64,000 bases of DNA from Achromobacter sp. AONIH1 (lineage in GTDB: Bacteria; Pseudomonadota; Gammaproteobacteria; Burkholderiales; Burkholderiaceae_B): assembly GCF_002902905.1 (NCBI RefSeq), contig NZ_CP026124.1:1178001-1242000 (forward strand). Direction: 5' to 3'. A program made the position numbers and the translations under genes. Under the pieces are notes generated by a model that searched no databases, was not told the origin of the DNA, and saw only the letters and a program-made list of their open reading frames with translations. Positions 46,496 to 53,983 of the stretch are shown one piece after another; the first letter of the stretch is position 1, and the number at the start of each line of letters is the position of its first letter.

Positions 46496-47476
46496 TTACT
46501 GCGTCTGCATATGGCCGTTCTTGACCACTTCGCCCAGGCGCTTGCGCTCGTTGGCGGCGAACTCGGCGAAGCTGGCGCGCGAACCGCCGCCCGGCTCGAT
46601 GCTGCTCTGGCGCAACGCATTCTGCACTTCACGCGTCTGCAACGACTGCTCGACCGCCGCGTTCATCTTGTCGAGCACGTCCGCCGGCGTGCCGGTCGGC
46701 GCGTACAGGCCGGCCCAGTGGCCGATGCGCACCGTGCCGAAGCCGGCCTCGGCCGTGGTCGGAATGTCCGGCGCGCTGGCCATGCGCTTGTCCCAGGTGG
46801 TGGCCAGCGCCTTGAGCTTGCCGCTCTGGACCAGCGGCAGCGTCACGATGCTGGCCTCGGAGGTGGCGTCGACCTGGTTGCCGATCACCGCGCTCACGCC
46901 TTCCGAGCCGCTCTTGTAGGCGATGGGCTCTACCGGCAGGCCGGTGGCTTCCTTCAGCATTTCGGCCACGAAGTGCGGCGTGCTGCCGTTGCCGGCCGTG
47001 GAAAAGGTGATGCGATCGGTCTTGGCCTGTTTGGCGCGCGCCACGAAGTCCTTCAGGTCCTTGGCGGGGTTGGACGGGTGGGTCACGATCACCGAGGGCG
47101 TGATCGACAGCAGCGCCACGGGCGTCAGCGCCTCGTCCTTGTACGGCTGGTCGGAACGGATCAGGCTGTTGGTGACGGTGCCGTTGCTGCCGACCAGGTA
47201 GGTGTAGCCATCGGCCGGACTGCGCGCCACGTGGGCAGCGCCGATCACGCCGCCGGCGCCGGGACGGTTCTCGACGATGACGGGCTGGTTCAGCGCGGCG
47301 CCGACCGCCTTGGCGATGATGCGGGCGACCAGATCATTGGCGCCGCCGGCGGTGAACGGGGCGACGAAGGTGATGGGCTTGTCTGGCCAGGCAGCCCGCG
47401 CCGGCGCGCTGAACGAGAGCGCGGCAGAGCAGGCCAGCGCCATGCTGGCGGCGAACCGGACGGAAGTACGGAACAT
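46496..47476 (-). CDS. Bug/TctC-family periplasmic receptor
   Basis: Binding protein of 326 residues with a signal peptide ending APARA and the family start WPDKPITFVAPFTAGGANDLVAR, then NRPGAGGVIGAAHVARSPADGYTYL. The ATG at 47476 begins the signal peptide; the longer frame to 47620 is unsupported. It stands alone upstream of leuA with no TctAB partners in view. Ligand unknown. Confidence 0.87.
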   Translation of the reverse strand: MFRTSVRFAASMALACSAALSFSAPARAAWPDKPITFVAPFTAGGANDLVARIIAKAVGAALNQPVIVENRPGAGGVIGAAHVARSPADGYTYLVGSNGTVTNSLIRSDQPYKDEALTPVALLSITPSVIVTHPSNPAKDLKDFVARAKQAKTDRITFSTAGNGSTPHFVAEMLKEATGLPVEPIAYKSGSEGVSAVIGNQVDATSEASIVTLPLVQSGKLKALATTWDKRMASAPDIPTTAEAGFGTVRIGHWAGLYAPTGTPADVLDKMNAAVEQSLQTREVQNALRQSSIEPGGGSRASFAEFAANERKRLGEVVKNGHMQTQ

Positions 47477-47618
47477 GGAAAGCGGACTCCAGGAGGTCGG
47501 CCGCGCGGTCGCCGCGGCGGGGCCGCCGGCGCATGGTGTCGGTATGACGCGCGGCCCGCGGTTGCGCGAGCGTGGCAGGCCAGTATAGGAGCGGCTTGCT
47601 GGCAGCGCACTGAAATGC

Positions 47619-47643
47619 AAAAGCCGCCTGGACGGCGGCTTCT
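47619..47643 (-). terminator. Terminator after the 207-residue membrane protein gene
   Basis: AAGCCGCC/GGCGGCTT stem (47621-47628 with 47634-47641); on the minus strand it is followed by TTTTGC. It lies between the membrane protein gene and the Bug gene. Confidence 0.6.
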
Positions 47644-47668
47644 GGCGGGTTGCGCGGAAGGGTGTCGC

Positions 47669-48292
47669 TTATCGGGCGGGGCCGATGCGCGGCTCGACGT
47701 AGCGGTCGGCGCGCGGTTCGCGGCGCGGTGCGTCGTCGTCGCGGGAGCCGGCGCGGGGCTTGCCGCCGCCTTCCAGGATCTCGGCCTGACGCGCCACCAT
47801 GTCGATCTTGGCGATGCGGCTGTGGCGGATTTCAGACAGCGAGCGGCGCAGGTCGCCCACGGTGAAGGGTTCTTCGCGGTCGCCCCAGGTCCAGCGCAGC
47901 ACGCCCAGCGATTCGTCGGACAGTTGCGGCGCCAGTTCGGCCAGCACCTCGGTCTGCACCGGCGTGGCGCGGCCGGAGGCCAGGCTGGCGCTCAGCCAGG
48001 CGCGCAGCGCGAAGAAGACGATGAGGCTCCAGATGCCGACCCCGACCCACCACAGGTAGGGGCTGAACTTCTGCACCATGTCCATCGTGGGCTGGCCCAG
48101 CGAGTGCAGGAATTCGAAGCTCACGCGCTTGCCCGCGTCCAGTATCCAGTTGGCGACGAAATACCAGATGATGAGGGCGACGGCGATCACGATCGCGCGC
48201 AGGAGGAGTCTGGGAAGCGCAAGTTTGAGCAGGGTCTGGCCGATCAGGCGGCTATCCTGGCGAACGCGCTCGGGCGAAGTCTGATTCATCAT
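47669..48292 (-). CDS. Hypothetical membrane protein divergent from rpoN
   Basis: Protein of 207 residues I do not recognise. It has two membrane helices (about 29-50 and 80-98) around a periplasmic loop with KFSPYLWWVG, then a cytoplasmic tail (about 105-207) containing DESLGVLRWTWGDREEPFTVGDLRRSLSEI and a charged end. Start codons at 48292 or 48289 overlap the rpoN start on the other strand, so the two genes share a promoter region that must lie within coding sequence or start leaderless. Confidence 0.7.
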   Translation of the reverse strand: MMNQTSPERVRQDSRLIGQTLLKLALPRLLLRAIVIAVALIIWYFVANWILDAGKRVSFEFLHSLGQPTMDMVQKFSPYLWWVGVGIWSLIVFFALRAWLSASLASGRATPVQTEVLAELAPQLSDESLGVLRWTWGDREEPFTVGDLRRSLSEIRHSRIAKIDMVARQAEILEGGGKPRAGSRDDDAPRREPRADRYVEPRIGPAR

Positions 48293-49736
48293 GCAAAATA
48301 TTGTACCTATGACCCGTCCGATTTTAGAACTGCGTCCCGGTCAGCATCTGACGCTGACCCCACAGCTGCAGCAATCGATCCGATTGTTGCAGTTGTCCAC
48401 GCTCGAGCTGGAAGCCGAGATCTCGCAGGTGCTGGCGGACAACCCGCTGCTCGAGCGCGACGACGAACCCGTGGCGCCCGAGGCGCAGGCAGAGTCCGAA
48501 CGCGAGTCCTCGGTGCAGGACGACGAGCCGGCGGCCGAGCGCGACGCGCCCATCGAGGAAATGCCCGGCTCCGGCGGGGTCTACCCAGACGAGGACGGCG
48601 GCCCGCCCGAGGCCGCCATGCCGGACACGCTGCGCGAGCACCTGCTGGGCCAGCTGGTGCTGACCCGGGCGGCGCCGCGCGACGCCGCATTGGCCGCCCT
48701 GCTGATCGACGAGCTGGACGAGAACGGCTACCTGGGCTCGCCGCTGGAGGAAATCCTGGGCTGGCTGCCGGCCGAGCTGGAGCCGGATATCGACGAGCTG
48801 AAGGCGGCGCTGTCGCTGCTGCAGTCCTTCGATCCACCCGGCATCGGCGCGCGGGACATGGCGGAATGCCTGCTGTTGCAATTGCGCCACCCGGACATCA
48901 CGCGCCTGCCCGAGGCGGCCGACCCGGCGGCGCTGGCCTGCGCCCGCGAGATCTGCGCCCGTCACCTGCCGCTGCTGGCCACCGGCAATGTCGCCCGTCT
49001 GTGCGCGGCGGCGGGGTGCGACGAAACCCGGTTCCGCGCCGCGCACGCCCTGATCCTGCGCCTGGAGCCGCGTCCGGGACGCGCCTGGACCGTGCCGGCC
49101 GCCGACTACGCCGTGCCGGACGTGATCGTGCGCAAAACCCGGCGCGGCTGGCAGGTCACGCTCAACAGCGCCGCCGTACCGCGCCTGCAGATCAACGGCC
49201 TGTATGCGCAGATGCTGGGCAACCAGAAGGAATCGGCCCACGCTGGCCTGCAGGCCCAGTTGCAGCAGGCCAAGTGGATGATCCGCAACGTCGAGCAGCG
49301 CTTCGACACCATCCTGCGCGTGTCCCAGGCCATCGTCGAACGCCAGACGGCTTTCTTCAGCCAGGGGCCGGCGGCCATGCGTCCGCTGATCCTGAAGGAC
49401 ATCGCGGGCGAACTGGGCCTGCACGAATCCACGATTTCGCGGGCCACGACGCAGAAGTACATGCTCACCCCGTTCGGTACGCTGGAGCTCAAGCGCTTCT
49501 TCGGGACGGGGGTGTCGACCGATGGCGGCGATGCCACCTCGGCCACGGCGGTGCAGACCCATATCCGGCAGATGGTGGCGGACGAGAACCGTGCCAAGCC
49601 GCTGTCCGACAGTCAGATCATGGAAAAGCTGGCCGACCAGGGCATCGTGATCGCCCGGCGCACGGTGGCCAAATACCGCGAGGCGCTGCGCATCGCGCCG
49701 GCGGCGCTGCGCAAGGCGCAGGCCTCGGTTCGCTGA
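48291..49736 (+). CDS. rpoN: RNA polymerase sigma-54 factor
   Basis: Sigma-54 of 481 residues. Region I is the Gln/Leu-rich QHLTLTPQLQQSIRLLQLSTLELEAEI (activator interaction), an acidic region II follows (about 50-100), then the core-binding domain, and the RpoN box ARRTVAKYRE is at 455-464 for the -24 element. It is complete. The start could be 48291 or the ATG at 48309. The usual neighbours lptB and hpf are absent; it sits between a hypothetical gene and bfd. Confidence 0.93.
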   Translation: MQNIVPMTRPILELRPGQHLTLTPQLQQSIRLLQLSTLELEAEISQVLADNPLLERDDEPVAPEAQAESERESSVQDDEPAAERDAPIEEMPGSGGVYPDEDGGPPEAAMPDTLREHLLGQLVLTRAAPRDAALAALLIDELDENGYLGSPLEEILGWLPAELEPDIDELKAALSLLQSFDPPGIGARDMAECLLLQLRHPDITRLPEAADPAALACAREICARHLPLLATGNVARLCAAAGCDETRFRAAHALILRLEPRPGRAWTVPAADYAVPDVIVRKTRRGWQVTLNSAAVPRLQINGLYAQMLGNQKESAHAGLQAQLQQAKWMIRNVEQRFDTILRVSQAIVERQTAFFSQGPAAMRPLILKDIAGELGLHESTISRATTQKYMLTPFGTLELKRFFGTGVSTDGGDATSATAVQTHIRQMVADENRAKPLSDSQIMEKLADQGIVIARRTVAKYREALRIAPAALRKAQASVR

Positions 49737-49774
49737 AATCAGGGACGAATGACTGTAAATTCGTCCCTGATTTC
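49735..49774. terminator. Perfect 16-bp hairpin overlapping the rpoN stop
   Basis: GAAATCAGGGACGAAT (49735-49750) and its exact complement ATTCGTCCCTGATTTC (49759-49774) around an 8-base loop. The left arm includes the last two bases of the rpoN stop codon. No T-tract follows, so it could act as terminator, mRNA stabiliser or part of an insertion scar. Confidence 0.5.
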
Positions 49775-49831
49775 AAACACTTGCGTGACATCTCGGTTGC
49801 AATTTTTTTTGCGCAAGCCGCTTGCCAGTTC

Positions 49832-49857
49832 GAGAATAATTTTCGATAATTATTCTC
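49832..49857. promoter_or_regulatory. Fur-box-like dyad abutting bfd
   Basis: GAGAATAATT (49832-49841) and AATTATTCTC (49848-49857) form a perfect 10-bp dyad with a TTCGAT centre. AT-rich repeats of this form match Fur sites, and Bfd genes are commonly Fur-repressed. The dyad ends at the base before the bfd ATG. Confidence 0.65.
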
Positions 49858-50139
49858 ATGTACATTTGTGTATGCAACGCGATCACCGAACGCCAAGTCC
49901 GCGCCAGCGTGGACGCGGGCGCTACCACGCTGGCCGACCTGCAGTTCGAGCTGGGCGTGGCGACCTGTTGCGGCTGTTGCGCAGCCACCGCCACGGAATA
50001 CCTGCCCGGCGGTCGTTGCTCCAGCGTCTGCGACGTGCGCTCGATCGCCGTTCCGGTCAATCCTCCCGCCGCCCTGGCTGAACAGCCCAGCGCGCCGGCG
50101 GCCAATACCTATCCGGTCATCCAGGTCGCGGTAGCCTGA
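49858..50139 (+). CDS. bfd: Bacterioferritin-associated ferredoxin
   Basis: [2Fe-2S] protein of 93 residues that passes electrons to bacterioferritin to release stored iron. The cluster ligands are Cys4, Cys6, Cys38 and Cys41 (CVC and CGCC), the expected spacing. The C-terminal third is a Pro/Ala-rich extension beyond the 64-residue E. coli protein. The start follows directly on a Fur-type dyad with no Shine-Dalgarno site. Bacterioferritin itself is 2.5 kb downstream; a T-tailed terminator follows bfd. Confidence 0.9.
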   Translation: MYICVCNAITERQVRASVDAGATTLADLQFELGVATCCGCCAATATEYLPGGRCSSVCDVRSIAVPVNPPAALAEQPSAPAANTYPVIQVAVA

Positions 50140-50160
50140 CCCCGTTCCTGATCCAACGAA

Positions 50161-50190
50161 GCCACGGCGCCTGCCGTGGCTTTTGTTTTT
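50161..50190 (+). terminator. bfd terminator
   Basis: GCCACGGC (50161-50168) pairs with GCCGTGGC (50173-50180) and is followed by TTTTGTTTTT. Confidence 0.8.
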
Positions 50191-50317
50191 GTGCGGATGG
50201 GTCGGCGTGGATTTTCGCGTCTTTGTCTGCGCGGTTCCTTCCACACACAGGCGGCCTGTGTCCTTTCCACGCCTGGCGGCTTGCGGCCGTTGGGCCGTCC
50301 GGCGGAGCCGTTCCCGT

Positions 50318-51187
50318 TCAGGATGAGGGCTGGCGCCACTGCGCTGCGCAGAACGCCTGCACCGTCTGCGCCACCTGGCGCGCCGGCTCGCGCGCCGCGC
50401 GGCCCAGGCAGAGCGCGAGTTCGGTGGGCGGCGCCGGCGGCAGATGCTCGTCCACGATGCGCAGGTTGGGCGCCAGACAGCGGCGCTCCAGCAGCGCGAC
50501 GCCCAGGCCGCCGGCCAGCGCCGCCTGCAGGCCCAGCAGGTTGGGGCTTTCATAGGCGATGCGCCAGCGCCGGCCCGCCGCTTCCAGCGCATGGATGGCG
50601 CGGTTGCGGTAGATGCAGCCTTGCGGAAACGCCACCAGCGGCACGGGCTCGACATCGGGCAGCGGCAAGGCGCTGGCGGCGATCCAATGCAGGTGCTCCG
50701 GCCACGCGGCCAGGGCCGCGCCCGTGTCCATTCCGGCGCCGGGCTCGCGCTTGAGCAGCGCCACATCCAGATCGCCGCGCTCCAGGCTGCGCGTCAGCGC
50801 GGCGCTGAGATCGCAGCGCACTGACAGGCGCAGCGTCGGCCGTTCGCGCACGTAGGCCGCCAGGAGCGCGGTCAAGGCTTCGGGCGCGAAATCGTCCGGG
50901 ATGCCCAGGCGCACCACGTCCACGCGCTGGCGGCCGCTGACAGCCTCGCGCACCTCGGTGGACAGCGCCAGCATGCGGCGGGCATAGCCCAGCAGCCGCT
51001 CGCCGTCTTCGGTCAGCTGGACCTGGCGGCCGTCGCGGATGAACAGCGCACACTCCAGCGCCTCTTCCAACTTGCGGATCTGCTGGCTGACGGTGGACTG
51101 GCTGCGGTGCACGCGTTCGCCGGCGCGCGTGAAGCCGCCGGCGTCGACGACGGAAACGAAGCTGTGCAGTAGATCGAGATCGAGCAT
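50318..51187 (-). CDS. LysR-family transcriptional regulator
   Basis: Regulator of 289 residues. The N-terminal helix-turn-helix is SFVSVVDAGGFTRAGERVHRSQSTVSQQIRKLEEAL (about 9-44), with the effector domain from about residue 90. It is divergent from an EamA transporter gene, and a perfect T-N11-A palindrome lies in between, so it probably controls that exporter. The effector is unknown. Confidence 0.88.
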   Translation of the reverse strand: MLDLDLLHSFVSVVDAGGFTRAGERVHRSQSTVSQQIRKLEEALECALFIRDGRQVQLTEDGERLLGYARRMLALSTEVREAVSGRQRVDVVRLGIPDDFAPEALTALLAAYVRERPTLRLSVRCDLSAALTRSLERGDLDVALLKREPGAGMDTGAALAAWPEHLHWIAASALPLPDVEPVPLVAFPQGCIYRNRAIHALEAAGRRWRIAYESPNLLGLQAALAGGLGVALLERRCLAPNLRIVDEHLPPAPPTELALCLGRAAREPARQVAQTVQAFCAAQWRQPSS

Positions 51188-51238
51188 GGCGGGGCCTGGA
51201 AAGCAGTCGTGCAGCCTGGACAGGCGGCGGGTTTATCC

Positions 51239-51253
51239 ATTCGATTATCGAAT
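51239..51253. promoter_or_regulatory. LysR box between divergent genes
   Basis: ATTCGATTATCGAAT is a perfect 15-bp palindrome (7-bp arms around a T) containing T-N11-A. It is 52 bp upstream of the lysR gene and 101 bp upstream of the EamA gene, the classical arrangement. Confidence 0.65.
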
Positions 51254-51353
51254 ACTTTTAATCTGAATAAAGCATTTGTCAATGGATGGGGCGGCGCGCA
51301 AAATGGCCGCCAGCCTGTCGCCAAAGCGGCGGCGCCCTCTCTCCGGGACTCGC

Positions 51354-52268
51354 ATGAAAACCCCCTCGCTCGCCGTCGCATCTCCCGCTCGCGCCGATTC
51401 TCCAGCCGCTGTCGCCTGGTTGCCCATCGCCGCGTTTTGCCTGTTGTGGAGTTCGGCGTTCGCCGCCGCCAAGATCGCGGTGCGCGACTGTCCGCCGATG
51501 ACCCTGCTGGCGTTTCGTTTCCTGATCGCCGGCGCGCTGATGCTGGGCGTGGCCGCGGCCAGCGGCCGCTGGCGCTGGCCGAGCCGGCGCGACGTCGCCG
51601 CGCTGGCGCTGCTGGGCCTGCTGAACAACGCCCTGTATCTGGGTTTGAGCTGGTCGGGCATGACGCGGGTGTCATCCGCGTTCACCGCGGTGCTGATCAG
51701 CACCAATCCGCTGCTGATCGGCGTGCTGGCCGGGCCGGTGCTGGGCGAGCGGTTGAGCTGGCGCAAGCTGCTGGGCCTGCTGCTGGGGCTGGCCGGCGTG
51801 GCCGTGGTGCTGCGTTCGCGGTTGAGCGGCATGCAGGAAGACGCGCACGGCACCTTGCTCGTGGTTGGCGGACTGATCGCGCTGGTGGCGGGCACGCTGC
51901 TGTACAAGCGCCTGAAGCCGTCCGCGGACTTGTGGATGGCCACCGGCATCCAGTCGCTGGCCGGCGCGGCCGCGATGATGCCGATCGCGCTGGTCGTCGA
52001 TGACCTGGGCGCGGCGCGCATGACGGCCAGTCTGTTCTGGAGCATGGCCTACATGATCGTGGCCGTGTCGATTGGCGGTTATTACTTGTGGTTCATGATT
52101 CTTGGCCGCGCCAGCGCCACCGCCGCCAGCGCGCTGCACTTCCTGATGCCGCCGCTGGGCTTGCTGTTCGGCTGGCTGGTGTTGAGCGAGCCGGTGTCGT
52201 GGCTGGACCTGCTGGGCATCGTGCCGATCGCATTCGGCATCTGGCTGGCCACGCGGCGCGCCGATTGA
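51354..52268 (+). CDS. EamA/DMT-family transporter
   Basis: Drug/metabolite exporter of 304 residues with ten hydrophobic segments in two EamA repeats; repeat marks are FCLLWSSAFAAAKIAV near the start and ASALHFLMPPLGLLFGWLVLSEPVSWLDLLG in the second half. The start at 51354 is chosen because the preceding 26 residues of the longer frame (from 51276) are basic and unconserved. It is probably regulated by the adjacent LysR protein; substrate unknown. Confidence 0.85.
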   Translation: MKTPSLAVASPARADSPAAVAWLPIAAFCLLWSSAFAAAKIAVRDCPPMTLLAFRFLIAGALMLGVAAASGRWRWPSRRDVAALALLGLLNNALYLGLSWSGMTRVSSAFTAVLISTNPLLIGVLAGPVLGERLSWRKLLGLLLGLAGVAVVLRSRLSGMQEDAHGTLLVVGGLIALVAGTLLYKRLKPSADLWMATGIQSLAGAAAMMPIALVVDDLGAARMTASLFWSMAYMIVAVSIGGYYLWFMILGRASATAASALHFLMPPLGLLFGWLVLSEPVSWLDLLGIVPIAFGIWLATRRAD

Positions 52269-52668
52269 GTCCGCGATATCCATCGAGTCGATGCGTGATG
52301 GTGGCGCGCGCGCTCATGCGGTCGTAGATATGCAACAGCGCGGAGCACGCGTCGCACGCGGGTTTTTCAGCGAGGCGGCGTGCGATCCGCGCTGCGCTTG
52401 ACGTGCATCAAGGCGCACAATCGGGCGGTATGGCCGCTTCCAGGCCGCATGAAGTCTGCGTAGTGCGTGCAAGGCATCGCTCACGCAAACTCATTCTCAT
52501 TATCCTGTCGCTTTCATGTTGCGCTTGCAAAGCCGTTTACCAAATGCAGAGCAAGGCTAGGCGCGGCCCCGCGCCGGATGTTAGTCTGCCGGGGTTGCGT
52601 ACGCGCGGCATCGCGCGTCTTCCTGTCGCGATGTGCTCGCATCGCGCCTGACTGCAAGGAGTCTCATC
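52269..52668. other. Upstream region of bfr
   Basis: 400 bp without a supportable gene; an 82-codon frame at 52403 has no start site or domain support. It contains a Fur-like CATTCTCATTATC sequence at 52492-52504 and should carry the bfr promoter. Confidence 0.5.
52486..52504. promoter_or_regulatory. Fur-box-like sequence upstream of bfr
   Basis: AAACTCATTCTCATTATC, reading GATAATGAGAATGAGTTT on the other strand, resembles the repeated GATAAT-type hexamers of Fur sites. It lies about 165 bp upstream of bfr. Confidence 0.45.
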
Positions 52669-53145
52669 ATGAAAGGCGATAAAACCGTCATCCAGCATCT
52701 CAACAAGCAGCTGACCAACGAGCTGACGGCCATCAACCAGTATTTCCTGCATGCGCGCATGCTGAACCACTGGGGCTTCGACAAGCTGGGCAAGCACGAA
52801 TACGAAGAGTCGATCGGCGAGATGAAGCATGCCGACCGCCTGATCGCGCGCATCTTCATGCTCGACGGCCTGCCCAACCTGCAGGACCTGCACAAGCTGC
52901 TGATCGGCGAAGACGTGCCGGAACTGCTGGCCTGTGACCTCAAGCTGGAGCAAGGCGCGCAAGCCACGGTCAAGGAAGCCATCGCGTATTGCGAATCGGT
53001 GCGCGACTATGTGTCGCGCGATCTGTTCCAGGACATCCTGGACGACACCGAAGAGCACATCGACTATCTGGAAACCCAGATCGACCTGATCGACAAGGTC
53101 GGCCTGCAGAACTACCTGCAGAGCCAGATGTCGGTGCCGGAATAA
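52669..53145 (+). CDS. bfr: Bacterioferritin
   Basis: Iron-storage subunit of 158 residues that forms a 24-mer shell with heme at dimer interfaces. Heme ligand Met52 and ferroxidase residues Glu18, Glu51, His54, Glu94 and His130 are in place. The sixth ligand position, normally Glu127, is Thr here (DTEEH at 126-130), with Glu128 and Glu129 next to it. AAGGAG precedes the ATG at 52669. Its partner bfd is 2.5 kb upstream. Confidence 0.93.
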   Translation: MKGDKTVIQHLNKQLTNELTAINQYFLHARMLNHWGFDKLGKHEYEESIGEMKHADRLIARIFMLDGLPNLQDLHKLLIGEDVPELLACDLKLEQGAQATVKEAIAYCESVRDYVSRDLFQDILDDTEEHIDYLETQIDLIDKVGLQNYLQSQMSVPE

Positions 53146-53181
53146 CGGTTGCCGGCCTGGCGGCGGTCACAGGATCGCCGG

Positions 53182-53219
53182 CCAAGACAAAGGCGCCCCG
53201 AGGGGCGCCTTTGTCTTGG
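53182..53219. terminator. Bidirectional terminator between convergent genes
   Basis: An 18-bp perfect stem (53182-53199 with 53202-53219) around a GA loop, with TTTGTCTT on one side and its mirror on the other. It can serve bfr (+) and the hypothetical gene (-). Confidence 0.7.
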
Positions 53220-53259
53220 TACGCGGCCAGAGTGCCGCGTCGATAGCGTTGCGATCGCG

Positions 53260-53946
53260 TTACTGCGGACGGGCCGGGCATTCGGCCATCGTGCCCCAGG
53301 CGCGGTTCGGCGCACAGTACTTGTTGCGCGCGGCCCAGGAACACGAGGGGCGCTCGAAGAAGCCCTGCGTGGCGCAATGCGCCAGCTCGCGCTTGAGCGC
53401 GTCCTGCCAGCCGGGAGCACCGGGTGCCTGGGCGGTGTTCGGGGGCGGCGGCGCGGGCATCATCTGGCCGGAGCCGTAGCCGCCGGCCTGGACCTGGCCC
53501 TGCCCCGCGCCGCCGTTGACGGCGGTCGAGGTGCCAGGCGCCTGCAGATCCAGCGTGCTGACGTCGGACGTGCCCGTGGGCAGCGGCACCTGCTGCGAGG
53601 CCGCGGCGATTTCGCGCGCCTGGTCGGCCGAGATGCGCTCGCGCGACAGCTTGACGTTGGGATCGCTGACGGAATCGAACAGCGACACGGTGTTGATGGC
53701 CCACTCGCGGTCGGCCGGCTTGTCGGGCACGCCCAGCGTGCCGTCGATGCGCGGCTGCGGTGGCTGCGCCACATAGGGACGCCCGTTGGCGTCCAGCACC
53801 GGTTGCTGGCCGTCGGCCCCATCCTGGCCGGGCGCGGGCGCGGCGACCGGGGCATGCGCCACCAGCCAGTCGCCAAGTTGAATTCCGCCCCAGGCCGACG
53901 CGCCCAGCGCGACCAGCAGCGTTGCGAACAAAAAACGCCAAGACAT
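53260..53946 (-). CDS. Hypothetical anchored/secreted protein with C-terminal Cys motif
   Basis: Protein of 228 residues I do not recognise. It has an N-terminal hydrophobic signal or anchor (about 5-24), a long Pro/Ala/Gln-rich low-complexity stretch (about 32-180) interrupted by a charged part DREWAINTVSLFDSVSDPN, and a C-terminal block (about 182-228) with four Cys in ELAHC, RPSC, NKYC and AEC. The block looks like a small disulfide-bonded domain seen in other betaproteobacterial envelope proteins. It lies 37 bp after prfC on the same strand. Confidence 0.7.
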   Translation of the reverse strand: MSWRFLFATLLVALGASAWGGIQLGDWLVAHAPVAAPAPGQDGADGQQPVLDANGRPYVAQPPQPRIDGTLGVPDKPADREWAINTVSLFDSVSDPNVKLSRERISADQAREIAAASQQVPLPTGTSDVSTLDLQAPGTSTAVNGGAGQGQVQAGGYGSGQMMPAPPPPNTAQAPGAPGWQDALKRELAHCATQGFFERPSCSWAARNKYCAPNRAWGTMAECPARPQ

Positions 53947-53983
53947 TGCTAAACCTCTTCTGCCGTGCGGAACCCGGACGGGT

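Noticed and set aside
46262..49849. Plus-strand frame of 1195 codons
   Set aside because: It crosses a Bug gene, a membrane protein gene, and rpoN in a wrong frame; composition is that of a shadow and no motif is seen.
52403..52651. 82-codon ORF upstream of bfr
   Set aside because: No ribosome site, no domain, and it spans the likely bfr promoter and the Fur-like site.
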